Assembly: GCA_905372865.1 (NCBI GenBank)
Contig: CAJPQT010000002.1
Coordinates: forward strand, 1 to 64,000
Direction: 5' to 3'
DNA: 64,000 nucleotides
Source: an uncultured Centipeda sp.
GTDB taxonomy: Bacteria > Bacillota > Negativicutes > Selenomonadales > Selenomonadaceae
Positions 33,924 through 43,263 of the stretch are shown piece after piece. The stretch's first letter is position 1, and every line of letters begins with the position of its first letter. The notes beneath the pieces are model-generated. The model worked only from the letters and a program-made list of their open reading frames with translations. It had not been told where the DNA came from and ran no database searches. A program made the translations under genes and the position numbers.

Positions 33924-35075
33924 TTACTTCTTCAGCGCTGCATTCTTCTCAAGAATGAGCTTGAAGAGCTCTGTTCCTGCGGAGATCTCGGTAAAGTGCG
34001 TAATTGCCTTCTCAATGCCGTTCTCCTTGATGTAGTTCTGCACCTCAACCGCCTCGGGATCATCCGCATAGTCGAAATGGAGGGCGGCGGCGATGACAGT
34101 TGCCAGAGCTTCGGGCTTTCTTCCACGCTCCATGAGCTGCGCCGCCGGAGAGACGAGGCGATCCTTTGCGCCAAGCTTGCGCTTCGGCCCGCGTGCGACG
34201 CGTGTCACAGCGTCGGAGAGGTGCGGATTCTTGAACCGCTCCTCTGCCGTACGGATGTATGCCGCGTGCTTCTCACGGTCAAAGCCGTACTTCTCGATGA
34301 GCAGTTCGCTCGTCTCCGCCCAGACGCGACGGACGAAGGAAACGATCTCCTCGTCCTTCATCGCCGATGCAATGTCCTCAATGCCTTTCAGATATGCCAT
34401 GTAGGCAATCGAGGCGTGCCCCGTGTTGACAGAGAAGAGCTTGCGCTCGATGTAGGCTTCGAGGTTGTCCACCCATGTCAGCCCCTCAATCTGCGGCTCT
34501 GCGCCGACCACGCCCGTGCGGTCAACATCCCATTCGCAGAACGGCTCGACCTTCACGAGCAGGGGATCCTCGTTATGCTGAATCGGCACGATGCGATCGA
34601 CGGCAGCGTCGGGGAAACCTATGCAGCGCGTGACCTTGTCCTTGACTGTATCATCCAGATGCTCATAGACGAAGTTCTTGAGGACGGTCGAGCCGCCCAC
34701 CATGTTCTCGCACGCGATGATGTTGAGCGGTGCCTCATTCTTCTCGACGCGGCGCGCAAGTCCCTTTGCGATGTTCGGCGCAATAAACTTCAGGATGTTC
34801 GGACCGATGGCGGTGGTCACGATATCCGCCGTGACGAACACATCCAACAGTTCTTCGAGGTTCGCATTGCTGTTGATCGCCTTGACGTGCTCGACATGAA
34901 TGGTCTTCGGAACTCTCCCGACCACCTCGATGTCATAGGAGCGGCGTGCGTTGATCTCGTCGACCAGTGCCTCGGCAACATCGACAAATGTGACCTCGTA
35001 GCCAGAGCGCACGAGCAATTCCCCGATAAAGCCGCGGCCGATGTTGCCGCCACCGAAATGGATTGCCTGTTTCAT
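33924..35075 (-). CDS. mtlD: Mannitol-1-phosphate 5-dehydrogenase
   Basis: A 383-residue polyol dehydrogenase oxidising mannitol-1-phosphate to fructose-6-phosphate with NAD. The Rossmann motif is FGGGNIGRGFIG at residues 7-18; ACENMVGGS and the catalytic lysine/asparagine region KLFSVNTGHA are characteristic. Last gene of mtlR-mtlA-mtlD. RBS AAAGGAG precedes the ATG. Confidence 0.96.
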   Translation of the reverse strand: MKQAIHFGGGNIGRGFIGELLVRSGYEVTFVDVAEALVDEINARRSYDIEVVGRVPKTIHVEHVKAINSNANLEELLDVFVTADIVTTAIGPNILKFIAPNIAKGLARRVEKNEAPLNIIACENMVGGSTVLKNFVYEHLDDTVKDKVTRCIGFPDAAVDRIVPIQHNEDPLLVKVEPFCEWDVDRTGVVGAEPQIEGLTWVDNLEAYIERKLFSVNTGHASIAYMAYLKGIEDIASAMKDEEIVSFVRRVWAETSELLIEKYGFDREKHAAYIRTAEERFKNPHLSDAVTRVARGPKRKLGAKDRLVSPAAQLMERGRKPEALATVIAAALHFDYADDPEAVEVQNYIKENGIEKAITHFTEISAGTELFKLILEKNAALKK

Positions 35076-35097
35076 CGAAAACTCCTTTCAGTTTTCT

Positions 35098-36999
35098 TCA
35101 GTCCGCCTTCGTAAAGACTTCGTAAAGCTCATCGGCACTCTTTGTCTTGAACAGTTCTGCGAGCTGCTCGTCCGTATAGTCGCCGACCATGGTCGCAATG
35201 TTCGCAAGGATGGCAAGGTGGTCGTTGCCGACACCCGCGATGCCGATGACGAGATGTGCCGTTTCATCGCCGAACTTCACACCCTCGGGATACTGACAGA
35301 CGACGATGCCCGTCTTCTTGATCGTGTCCTTGACCGCATTCTCGCCGTGCGGGATTGCGATGCCCTTGCCAATGTAGGTCGAGAGATCTTTTTCACGGTT
35401 GAGCATCCCCTGCACATAGCCCTCATCGACGTAGCCGCTTGCCACGAGCATCCTGCCCGCTGCCGTGATTGCGTCCTCGCGGCTGACGGTGGGAAGTCCG
35501 ACCTTGACGTTTTCTTTCAGTAGGACACCCGCGCTGACCGTATCGGTCGCCTCTGCCTCTGCGTCGGATGCCGGTGTACCTGCCGCAACATGAGCTTCCT
35601 TCAAACGCTCGGCGACAATCTCATAGACATTGTTCTGCGTAAAGTCGCGCACCCAGATGTGCTCTGCCTGCGGCGAGTCCGCAAGCGCACGCTCCGCGAG
35701 CTTTTCATGTGAGATGACAAGCTGTGCCTCGCTCGGGATTGCGCCGATAGCGCAGTTCGTGACGGAGATGTCCGTGTAGCCGTCCTTCTTGAGCTTCTTG
35801 CGGAGTGCCGCCGCGCCGAGCGCGGACGAGCCCATGCCCGCGTCGCAAGCGTAGACAATGACCTTCAGATCCTTGCCCGCAACCTTCTTCTCTGCGGGGA
35901 GATCCTTGCCGCGATTCTTCATGTCCGCCATGCTCTCGCGTGCCGATTCGAGCGAATCCTCCTCGACATCCTTCGACATCTTGATAAAGACAGAGGCAAC
36001 CGCGCAGGAAACCGCCGTCGCAACGGCGAACGCCGAAAGGTTTGCAAAGAGTGCCGAGCCATTCGGCGTCATGGCGATGATCGCGAAGATCGAGCCCGGG
36101 GAGGACGGTGCAATCAGACCGCCGCCGAGGAGGCCGAGCGTGAACACGCCGGACATACCGCCCGCAATCGCCGCAACGATGAGGACAGGCTTCATCAGGA
36201 TGTACGGGAAGTAGATTTCGTGGATACCGCCGAGAACATGAATGATCATCGCACCGGGCGAGGACGACTTTGCCATGCCCTTACCAAAGAGCCAGTAGGC
36301 AAGCAGAATGCCGAAACCGGGGCCCGGATTCGCCTCAAGCAGGAAGAACATGGACTTGCCATACTCCTGCGCCTGCTGAATGCCGAGCGGGCTGAGTACA
36401 CCGTGGTTGAGCGCGTTGTTGAGGAAGAGGACCTTTGCCGGCTCGATGATGATGGACGCGAGCGGCAGAAGCCCCATTGCAACGATCCCCTCCACGCCGC
36501 TGCGCAGGATGTCGTTCGCACCGCCGACCACGGGGCCGACGACGGCGTAGGCAATCATTGCGAGGATGCCGCCAAGAATGCCGAGCGAGAAGTTGTTGAC
36601 CAGCATCTCAAAGCCGCCCGGGATGCTGTCGCGGATGGCATCGTCAAATTTCTTGATGATGCAGCCGCCCAGAGGTCCCATAATCATCGCGCCGAGGAAC
36701 ATCGGAATGTCCGAACCCGCGATGATTCCGGACGTGGCAATCGCCGCCATGACACCGCCGCGATGACCGTAGATTGCCGCGCCGCCGCTGTAGCCAATGA
36801 GCAGAGGAATCAGCCACTTGCTCATCGGACCGCCGACCTGCGCGAGGTATTCGTTCGGCATCCACCCCGTTGGGATAAAGAGCGCCGTCAAAAAGCCCCA
36901 TGCGATAAATGCGCCGATGTTCGGCATCACCATTCCGGACAGGAAGCGGCCAAACTTCTGCATGGCCTCCTGTGCCCCTCCACCTTGTTTACTCATCAT
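35098..36999 (-). CDS. mtlA: Mannitol PTS transporter EIICBA
   Basis: A 633-residue fused phosphotransferase transporter that imports and phosphorylates mannitol. Residues 1 to about 340 are the membrane EIIC domain (NIGAFIAWGFLTALF, GIHEIYFPYILMKP). The EIIB domain has the phospho-cysteine in YACDAGMGSSALG near residue 387. The C-terminal EIIA domain has the phospho-histidine in GIAIPHGE near 555. Two start codons lie side by side (36999, 36996); the second is better spaced from GGGGG. It sits between mtlR and mtlD. Confidence 0.96.
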   Translation of the reverse strand: MMSKQGGGAQEAMQKFGRFLSGMVMPNIGAFIAWGFLTALFIPTGWMPNEYLAQVGGPMSKWLIPLLIGYSGGAAIYGHRGGVMAAIATSGIIAGSDIPMFLGAMIMGPLGGCIIKKFDDAIRDSIPGGFEMLVNNFSLGILGGILAMIAYAVVGPVVGGANDILRSGVEGIVAMGLLPLASIIIEPAKVLFLNNALNHGVLSPLGIQQAQEYGKSMFFLLEANPGPGFGILLAYWLFGKGMAKSSSPGAMIIHVLGGIHEIYFPYILMKPVLIVAAIAGGMSGVFTLGLLGGGLIAPSSPGSIFAIIAMTPNGSALFANLSAFAVATAVSCAVASVFIKMSKDVEEDSLESARESMADMKNRGKDLPAEKKVAGKDLKVIVYACDAGMGSSALGAAALRKKLKKDGYTDISVTNCAIGAIPSEAQLVISHEKLAERALADSPQAEHIWVRDFTQNNVYEIVAERLKEAHVAAGTPASDAEAEATDTVSAGVLLKENVKVGLPTVSREDAITAAGRMLVASGYVDEGYVQGMLNREKDLSTYIGKGIAIPHGENAVKDTIKKTGIVVCQYPEGVKFGDETAHLVIGIAGVGNDHLAILANIATMVGDYTDEQLAELFKTKSADELYEVFTKAD

Positions 37000-37025
37000 A
37001 ATCCCCCTTCAAAAACATAATTTAT

Positions 37026-39086
37026 CTACAAGAGCTGTTCGAGGCATTCGCGAACGTACTCTTCCAAAACGTATTCCAACTCACGACGGATCTCCTCCCC
37101 GCTTCCCTGCGCGAGAATGTCCATGAACGCTGGACGCTCCGCGATCTGCGCGGCAATCCGTCCGAGGACGTTTGCGCCCGCATCGCCCTCCTTGGGTGCA
37201 CACATAACAAGTGCCATGCGGATCGTCTCCTCCCCGCAGGAAAACGGCTCCGCAAGGCGCAGAACACCAAAATGCGGCTCTCCCGTATGCGTGATCCGCG
37301 CATGAAGGAGAATGACGTGCGGTGCGACAAAGGTCGGAGCGATCTGCTCTCGCCGCAGGATTGCAGCTGCAAGCTCTTCCACAGCTGACTTCTCCGAGAG
37401 GAGAAGCTGTGCGGCACTGTACGCCAAATCCTCCACTGACTGCGCTCCATCCCCCTCCCGCAGGACTAGGCCTGCGAGCACGGCGTGAACCGCGCCGCTC
37501 AGTCGGTGAAGCTCTGCCATCGCCGCCGTGAAGAGCGGCTTTTCCATTTGTACCGAAGCATGATGCGGCGTACAGGCAGCGAGCACAGCGTCGATCTGCG
37601 CACGGTCGGCCGCAGTCAGGAACACGCTCGCAACGACGACGGGAACGGAGAGCTGCGGCAGGGGTACGGTCGATACCACAAAATCCGCCTCCCGCCGCTG
37701 AATCTCCCGCTCGGTGAGTGCGAGGGAGGAAAGCTCCCCGACCACACGGATGTGCTCGTACGAGCGTCGGATGCGGCTCGCGAGCAGACGGCTCGTTCCG
37801 AGCCCCGTCGGACAGGCGACGAGCACGCGCACGACAGGACGATCCCCGCCCGCCTCCGTCAGCGCCGCGCCAAGATGCATCGCGATGTAGGCGATTTCGT
37901 CGGCGGGAAGCGGTACCCCTGCCTCCTCCTCCATCATAACTGCAGCGTAACGCGCAAGTTCCATCAGCTCCGGATGTTCCTCCTCCATCTGTGCGAGCAG
38001 CGGGTTCCGGATGTCCATATGGAGCTTCAGCCGATGCAGAGCCGGCGCAAGATGCTGAACCAGCCCCGTGAGCAGACTGCGATTCCGCAGGAGCGGCGCA
38101 CCGCTCTTCTCCGCCGCACGACGTATGATGGACTGCGCAATCTGAACAAGGCGAAAGTTATCCACACGTCCCGCGCCAAGCAGCAGCGGAACGGAGCGAG
38201 CACCGAGAAGATGCATCGTGATATAACCGACCTCCGCCTCGGGTACCGTAAGAGAAAATGCCCCTTCCAAACGATCTGCAATCGTCTGTGCCGCGTGGAA
38301 CTCCTCCGTTTGACACAGCCGCCCGAGTGCCTCTGCATTCATCGCAATCGCATCGCCCTGCTGCATGCGCTGCACGGCAAGTGCGAGATGAACGACAAGT
38401 CCGACACGCGCGGCATCGGGGATATCCCGCCCCTGCGTCTCCTCGGCAACGATATCGTCAATCGTCCGTACCCGTGCCCCATCAACGAGACCGAGCAGAG
38501 CTCGATCCGCCGCGAATGCCGCCCCCTCCGCACCGTCGTCGGCGACGAGCGCGAGCAGCTCCACTTCATCCATGCGGTCATGGATGATGCGGATAAGTGC
38601 ACTGCGGATGTCCCGCTCTGCCCCCTCGACATAAACTCCGAGACCGGGACGGTGCACGAGCGTGATTCCCTGCTCCGCCAGAAATGGCTGAAGTCGATCG
38701 AGATCGTGACTGACGGTGCTGTCCGTCACATTCAGAAGCCGCGCAAGTGTGAAGAGTTTGAGCGGCTCGTCCGCCATAAGGAGCCGGCTCACAAGAACAG
38801 AGCGACGCTGTTCAGGTGAAAGTTCCCTCTGTGTGTCCGCATCCTCTGTCATGTGTTTGCGCAGGTCAGCAAGAGCCTTTGCCGTGCCCGCAAGCATAAA
38901 GCCCGCGCCCGTGCGTCTGAGAAGTGCGATGCCGTACGGCATCAGTGTCATTTCGAGCCCATGCATCTCACGCGTAATGGTACGTGCACTGACCCCGACT
39001 TCGGAGGCGATGCGCTCGGCGGGTACATATCCGTCTGCTGAGAGGAGAGCGGACAGAATCACCCGCATACGTGCCGTCAGCTCCAT
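37026..39086 (-). CDS. mtlR: MtlR-type PTS-regulated transcriptional activator
   Basis: A 686-residue BglG/MtlR-family regulator. Order: an N-terminal DeoR-like helix-turn-helix (AERIASEVGVSARTITRE), a second HTH, two PRD domains, an EIIB(Gat)-like domain with a Cys in ACPTGLGTSRLLA near residue 420, and a C-terminal EIIA(Mtl/Fru)-like domain. The EIIA part has the potential phospho-His in TFVAPHVILLHARI. PTS phosphorylation of the PRDs and EIIB would tie mannitol operon activity to sugar supply. RBS AAAGGAGG and a TTGCAT-17-TATAAT promoter precede it; it is the first gene of the operon. Confidence 0.93.
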   Translation of the reverse strand: MELTARMRVILSALLSADGYVPAERIASEVGVSARTITREMHGLEMTLMPYGIALLRRTGAGFMLAGTAKALADLRKHMTEDADTQRELSPEQRRSVLVSRLLMADEPLKLFTLARLLNVTDSTVSHDLDRLQPFLAEQGITLVHRPGLGVYVEGAERDIRSALIRIIHDRMDEVELLALVADDGAEGAAFAADRALLGLVDGARVRTIDDIVAEETQGRDIPDAARVGLVVHLALAVQRMQQGDAIAMNAEALGRLCQTEEFHAAQTIADRLEGAFSLTVPEAEVGYITMHLLGARSVPLLLGAGRVDNFRLVQIAQSIIRRAAEKSGAPLLRNRSLLTGLVQHLAPALHRLKLHMDIRNPLLAQMEEEHPELMELARYAAVMMEEEAGVPLPADEIAYIAMHLGAALTEAGGDRPVVRVLVACPTGLGTSRLLASRIRRSYEHIRVVGELSSLALTEREIQRREADFVVSTVPLPQLSVPVVVASVFLTAADRAQIDAVLAACTPHHASVQMEKPLFTAAMAELHRLSGAVHAVLAGLVLREGDGAQSVEDLAYSAAQLLLSEKSAVEELAAAILRREQIAPTFVAPHVILLHARITHTGEPHFGVLRLAEPFSCGEETIRMALVMCAPKEGDAGANVLGRIAAQIAERPAFMDILAQGSGEEIRRELEYVLEEYVRECLEQLL

Positions 39087-39118
39087 CTGTCCGCCTCCTT
39101 TCGACCGTTGACATTTTT

Positions 39119-39147
39119 ATTATAACGAACGAGATTCATATATGCAA
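39119..39147 (-). promoter_or_regulatory. mtlR operon promoter
   Basis: TTGCAT (39142-39147), 17-base spacer, perfect TATAAT (39119-39124) on the minus strand. Confidence 0.8.
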
Positions 39148-39190
39148 CGAAAAGACCTTGCCCTTTGTCATGAGGACTTATGGACAAATA

Positions 39191-39217
39191 AAAAGAGCCG
39201 ATGCATCACACATCAGC
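39191..39217 (-). terminator. Terminator of the tsaE-tsaB-rimI-tsaD operon
   Basis: Seven-bp stem GCTGATG / CATCGGC (one G-U pair on the minus-strand RNA) followed by TCTTTTT, 12 bases after the tsaD stop. Confidence 0.7.
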
Positions 39218-39228
39218 CCAATATTGTT

Positions 39229-40251
39229 TTACTGAAAATCCAGTCCCGGCACGGCGTTCAGATAGAGATCGCTGTACTTCCCTGCCGCCGCCTGATACGC
39301 GCCGCGGCAGGCGATCATGGCAGCGTTGTCCGTACAGAGGCGCGGCGGTGGATAGAGATAGCGCACGCCCTTCGCCGCTGCCGTCTCGCGCAGACGCTGC
39401 TCAAGTGCCTTGTTCGCCGCAACACCGCCCGCGAGAACAAGGGTATCGCGCCCCGCTTCGTGAATCGCCTCGAATGCCTTGTACACGAGCACCTCGACAA
39501 CGGCGGACTGGAACGAGGCAGCGATGTCCGCCTTGTTCAGTTCATGCCCCTTCATCTGCTCACTGTTGATGTAGTTTAACACGGCGGATTTCAGTCCGCT
39601 GAAGCTGAACTCGTAATTTCCCTCCTGCGCGAGTGCACGCGGAAAGTCGATCGCGGTGGGATCACCCTCGCGGGCGAGCTTGTCGATCTCTGGGCCGCCC
39701 GGATACGGCAGCCCCATCACGCGCGCGACCTTGTCGAACGCCTCGCCCGCCGCATCGTCGCGCGTCCTGCCCATTTGGCGGAACGTCTCGTAGTCCGCGA
39801 TATCGACGAGTGCCGTATGCCCGCCCGAGACGACGAGTGCCATAAAGGGCGGCGTGAGTCCCTCGGCCGCAAGGAAGTTCGCAAAAATGTGCCCTTCGAG
39901 ATGATTGACCCCGATGAGCGGCACACCGAGGGAGAATGCGAGCGACTTCGCCGCCGACACGCCGACGAGGAGAGCCCCGACGAGCCCTGGTCCATAGGTG
40001 ACGGCGATCTGGTCGATCTCTGCGAGCTCTGTCCCCGCCTCCGCAAGTGCCTGCTCGACGACGGGCAGAATGCTCAAAATGTGGTTGCGTGAGGCGATCT
40101 CGGGCACAACGCCGCCGTACTTCTGATGAATCGGAATCTGCGTCGCGATCACACACGAGAGGAGTTCGCGTGTCCCGCGCAGCACCGCTGCCGAGGTCTC
40201 GTCGCAGCTCGTCTCAATCCCGAGCGTCAGTTTCTCCTGCACATCTTTCAT
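39229..40251 (-). CDS. tsaD: tRNA N6-threonylcarbamoyladenosine transferase TsaD
   Basis: A 340-residue ASKHA-fold enzyme transferring threonylcarbamoyl from its AMP ester to A37 of ANN-decoding tRNAs. LGIETSCDETSAAV is the N-terminal nucleotide loop, the metal-binding HxxxH is GVNHLEGH near residue 113, and FSFSGLKSAV and LAGGVAAN are typical. The ATG at 40251 has AAGGAA seven bases upstream; a TTG two codons earlier is unlikely. It overlaps rimI by 38 bases and is the last gene of the t6A operon. Confidence 0.97.
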   Translation of the reverse strand: MKDVQEKLTLGIETSCDETSAAVLRGTRELLSCVIATQIPIHQKYGGVVPEIASRNHILSILPVVEQALAEAGTELAEIDQIAVTYGPGLVGALLVGVSAAKSLAFSLGVPLIGVNHLEGHIFANFLAAEGLTPPFMALVVSGGHTALVDIADYETFRQMGRTRDDAAGEAFDKVARVMGLPYPGGPEIDKLAREGDPTAIDFPRALAQEGNYEFSFSGLKSAVLNYINSEQMKGHELNKADIAASFQSAVVEVLVYKAFEAIHEAGRDTLVLAGGVAANKALEQRLRETAAAKGVRYLYPPPRLCTDNAAMIACRGAYQAAAGKYSDLYLNAVPGLDFQ

Positions 40252-40702
40252 TTGCAAATTCCTTCAATTTCGTATGCCACATCAGGATCGCGTCCTCGTC
40301 ATTGTCCTGATAGTATTTCTTGCGCACACCGATTGCTGCAAAACCCAGCCCCTCATAGAGGCGCAGCGCAGGCGTATTCGACGGACGCACCTCGAGTGTC
40401 ATGCGCTCTGCGCCGCGTGCCGCCGCCGCACACATCAGCCGCGTCATGAGATCTTTCCCAAGCCCTCTGCCGCGCTGCGCGGAGGTCAGCGCGATATTCG
40501 TCACCTGCGCCTCCTCGAACGAGATCCAGCAGCCGGCAAAGCCGATAATCTCCATATCGTCAAGCGCGACGATGTAGCAGGCAAAATCGTTCGACGCCTC
40601 GCGCCAGAAGTCCTCACGCGACCACGGTGTCGGGAAGCTCTCGCGCTCGACGCGTGCCACGCCCTCCGCATCCTCGGGCAGGAGCGTACGAAAGTGAATC
40701 AC
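40214..40702 (-). CDS. rimI: Ribosomal protein S18-alanine N-acetyltransferase
   Basis: A 162-residue GNAT acetyltransferase. The acetyl-CoA loop is QRGRGLGKDLM near residue 77; EVRPSNTPALRLYEGLGF is the RimI hallmark. It acetylates the N-terminus of ribosomal protein S18, and rimI genes commonly sit between tsaB and tsaD. The start is a GTG overlapping the tsaB stop (GTGA), with GGAGAGAGC just upstream. Confidence 0.93.
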   Translation of the reverse strand: MIHFRTLLPEDAEGVARVERESFPTPWSREDFWREASNDFACYIVALDDMEIIGFAGCWISFEEAQVTNIALTSAQRGRGLGKDLMTRLMCAAAARGAERMTLEVRPSNTPALRLYEGLGFAAIGVRKKYYQDNDEDAILMWHTKLKEFANERCAGETDARD

Positions 40703-41418
40703 TGCGCTCTCTCCGTACCATGCCGCTTCTCCCACAGAACCTCTGCCTCACTGCGGCGCAGGTAGAGCGGTACAGCTGTCACGGGATCGTCGATCTCCCC
40801 GCGTGCAAGCCGCGTGAGTGCCGCAAGGCCCACACACGCGGCACGCGGCATCCGCGCATGAATCGGGGCAAGACGCATATTTGCCGGAAGTGCGAGCGTC
40901 GTTTTCTTCTGCATGGCATCGCCAAGCAGAAGAACGGGCTGCTCCACGTTCTCCAATCCCGCGATGACCTCTGTCAGAGGAAGGATGGAGAGTGCATGTT
41001 TTTCCCTTAGGTGCAATCCATCCAGCCCCACCTCCCACATGAATTCCTGCGCGTAGACATTTCCTTTCTGCGCGTCCATCATGGGAACGAGGCGCACACC
41101 CTCACAGATATAGTGATGGGCAAGCGCCTCGAGTGTCGGTACTGCGATGAGGGGAATGTGCAGGGCGTATGCCATCATCTTTGCCGATGCAAGTCCGATC
41201 CTGAGCCCCGTAAACGAACCGGGGCCGATGCTGACGGCAATTCCCTCGAGTTCAGATTTTTCCACACGCGCCATACCGAGTGCCGTCTCGATATGCGGCA
41301 TCAGCGTCTCCGAGTGGGTCAGCGCCCCCTGCATGCTGACCTCCGCCGCAACGCGCTCCGCCGACAGGACAGCGACGCTCGAAACCGCGGAGGAAGTATC
41401 AATGCTCAGGATTGACAA
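40699..41418 (-). CDS. tsaB: tRNA threonylcarbamoyladenosine synthesis protein TsaB
   Basis: A 239-residue ASKHA-fold partner of TsaD. The N-terminus SILSIDTSSAVSSVAVL and the motif SIGPGSFTGLRIGLA are diagnostic. It heterodimerises with TsaD. It overlaps tsaE by 20 bases and rimI by four. Confidence 0.95.
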   Translation of the reverse strand: MSILSIDTSSAVSSVAVLSAERVAAEVSMQGALTHSETLMPHIETALGMARVEKSELEGIAVSIGPGSFTGLRIGLASAKMMAYALHIPLIAVPTLEALAHHYICEGVRLVPMMDAQKGNVYAQEFMWEVGLDGLHLREKHALSILPLTEVIAGLENVEQPVLLLGDAMQKKTTLALPANMRLAPIHARMPRAACVGLAALTRLARGEIDDPVTAVPLYLRRSEAEVLWEKRHGTERAQ

Positions 41419-41875
41419 TATCGCTCAACTCCTCCAAGAGAGCCGTGCTCAGCTCCCCCTCAGCGGCAAAAGTGAACTGCCGTTCCTCCCCGTCCAGTGC
41501 CGTGATGTTCACCTGCAGACGATCCTCGGGCATCGCATCGGGGAATTTCTCCGCCCACTCGATCAGCACGATCCCCTCCGTCGCCTCAACGTATTCGTAG
41601 AATCCGATGTCCTCCAGTTCCTCCTCGGATTCGATTCGATAGAGGTCAAAATGCACAATGGGACACGCGGCCTCGTAGATGTTCATGAGGTTGAACGTCG
41701 GGCTCGTCACGTCGCTCTCCACGCCGAGCGTCCGCGCAAGCGCGCGGACAAAGAGCGTCTTGCCCACCCCAAGTTCTCCATCGAGGCAGATCACCGTCCC
41801 CTCGCGGATAATTTTACCGATCGTTCCCGCTAAATGCGCAGTCTCCTCGGGAGAATGCGTGATACAGGTGAGCAT
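41399..41875 (-). CDS. tsaE: tRNA threonylcarbamoyladenosine synthesis ATPase TsaE
   Basis: A 158-residue P-loop ATPase with Walker A GELGVGKT near residue 33, TSPTFNLMN, and HFDLYRI. It drives turnover of the TsaB-TsaD complex. The ATG at 41875 has AAGGGG upstream. First gene of tsaE-tsaB-rimI-tsaD. Confidence 0.95.
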   Translation of the reverse strand: MLTCITHSPEETAHLAGTIGKIIREGTVICLDGELGVGKTLFVRALARTLGVESDVTSPTFNLMNIYEAACPIVHFDLYRIESEEELEDIGFYEYVEATEGIVLIEWAEKFPDAMPEDRLQVNITALDGEERQFTFAAEGELSTALLEELSDIVNPEH

Positions 41876-41918
41876 ATTCTGACCCCTTATGAATAAAAGA
41901 AATAGAAACTTTTGATAC

Positions 41919-41947
41919 ATTATAACATGAGACGCGATTTTCCGCAA
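41919..41947 (-). promoter_or_regulatory. tsaE operon promoter
   Basis: TTGCGG (41942-41947), 17-base spacer, extended TGT-TATAAT (41919-41924). The -35 box directly follows the T-rich tail of the rimM terminator. Confidence 0.7.
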
Positions 41948-41950
41948 AGA

Positions 41951-41988
41951 AAAAGCGGAGCGGAGAGATGTTCTCCCCGTCCGCTATT
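41951..41988 (-). terminator. Terminator of the ylxM-to-rimM operon
   Basis: G+C-rich hairpin (GCGGA.GGGGAGA / TCTC.CC..TCCGC on the minus strand) followed by TTTTTC. The stem begins inside the rimM stop codon region (41984-41986). Confidence 0.8.
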
Positions 41989-42502
41989 CCGACAGCCGTA
42001 CCGTCATGCGTCCGTTTGGCACATCAATCGTACGCACGACCTTTCGCAGTGCAGGGATGAGAATCTCGCGCCCATCCTCACTGCGCACGGCATAGACATC
42101 GTTGCTGCCCGTACGGAGAACATTCTCGACCGTGCCGAGCTCATTGTTCTCCTCATCGTACACCGTCAGCCCCACGATATCAAAGACGTAGTACTCGCCC
42201 TCATCGAGCGGTGCCGCCTCTGCGCGTGCAACGGTGAGCAGCCGCCCCGTAAGTTTCTGTGCGTCCTCGCGGACAGTGTACTCACGAAACCGCATGAGGA
42301 AGTTCTTTCCCTGCGGCTTGACGCTTTCGATGTGCAGCAGCTCATCGCCGACCATGACCTCGCGCAGCGCAGCGAAACGCTCGGGAAAATCCGTCAGCGG
42401 GATAATGCGCAGCTCGCCGCGAATCCCGTGCGCCGCGCCGACGCGTCCAATGACGATGCGCTCATTGCTCGTATTAGGAACGGATGGCGACAATCTTGTC
42501 AT
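41984..42502 (-). CDS. rimM: 16S rRNA processing protein RimM
   Basis: A 172-residue 30S maturation factor with an N-terminal beta-barrel (IGRVGAAHGIRGELRI) and a C-terminal PRC barrel (EYYVFDIVGLTVYD, RSEDGREILIPAL). The ATG at 42502 abuts GGAGG; a TTG at 42493 has better spacing and may be the true start. It overlaps ylqD by up to 29 bases. In many Firmicutes trmD and rplS follow; here the operon ends instead. Confidence 0.93.
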   Translation of the reverse strand: MTRLSPSVPNTSNERIVIGRVGAAHGIRGELRIIPLTDFPERFAALREVMVGDELLHIESVKPQGKNFLMRFREYTVREDAQKLTGRLLTVARAEAAPLDEGEYYVFDIVGLTVYDEENNELGTVENVLRTGSNDVYAVRSEDGREILIPALRKVVRTIDVPNGRMTVRLSE

Positions 42503-42884
42503 CCTCCACCAGAATCTCGACGTTCATAAGCTCGCGCATATCGTCGCCGACCTTCGCCTTGACCAAACGCTCAAGTGTGCCCTGCACAATTTCCGCACCC
42601 TCAACAAACTTTTGCAGCTCCTCACGGTGTGCCGTCGTCTCCTCGATGTAGTCGAGACGGCGCTGACGCTCCTGCCGGATTGCATTGATGTGCTGAATCG
42701 CCTGAGGCGTCAGCTCGCCCTGCTCCGCCTCCTGCATGACGCGCTTCTCCTGGATGCCGAGCTGCTGCACCTCGAGCTCCGCACGGCTGAGACCTTCCTC
42801 CATCTCCTTGAGCATCTTTGCGCGCAGCTTCTCCGTCAGCTTTGCCTTGACGGTGACGGGCACCTTCATTGTGATTGTATCCAC
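42474..42884 (-). CDS. ylqD: YlqD-family protein
   Basis: A 136-residue protein of unknown function, dominated by a long charged helix or coiled coil (about residues 25-95) and ending in a short beta-rich segment (VEILVEDDKIVAI). In Firmicutes ylqD lies between khpA and rimM, as here. The start is a GTG at 42884 with AGGAGA eight bases upstream. Confidence 0.85.
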   Translation of the reverse strand: MDTITMKVPVTVKAKLTEKLRAKMLKEMEEGLSRAELEVQQLGIQEKRVMQEAEQGELTPQAIQHINAIRQERQRRLDYIEETTAHREELQKFVEGAEIVQGTLERLVKAKVGDDMRELMNVEILVEDDKIVAIRS

Positions 42885-42952
42885 TCTGTATTTCTCCTAT
42901 TGCAACAAATATGCAAAAACGGCGACCGTCCGAGACGCACGCCGTTTGCACA

Positions 42953-43180
42953 TCAGCCGATCTCGACCGTTGCCCTCTTATTCTCCTTCGTCGCGGCAGC
43001 CTTGACAACACTGCGCAGTGCTTTTGCGATGCGCCCCTGCTTGCCGATGACCTTACCCATGTCATCCTCTGCCACACGAAGTCTCAATATGATCTCCTGA
43101 TCATCCTGCGTTTCGTCAACGACGACAGCTTCCGGATGATCGACCAAGGATTTTGCGATAACCTCGACTATCTCTTTCAC
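42953..43180 (-). CDS. khpA: KH-domain RNA-binding protein KhpA
   Basis: A 75-residue single KH-domain protein with the nucleic-acid loop VIGKQGRIAKALRSVV. KhpA pairs with KhpB and affects cell division and sRNA biology in Firmicutes. The start is GTG with AGGAGA ten bases upstream. It lies between rpsP and ylqD. Confidence 0.94.
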   Translation of the reverse strand: MKEIVEVIAKSLVDHPEAVVVDETQDDQEIILRLRVAEDDMGKVIGKQGRIAKALRSVVKAAATKENKRATVEIG

Positions 43181-43263
43181 GCCGGTCGTCTCTCCTCATC
43201 GCAATACGCACGCCGCGAGAGTTCACCGAGATGGTGAAGTCCCCCGCACACGTGCTGTATTTG

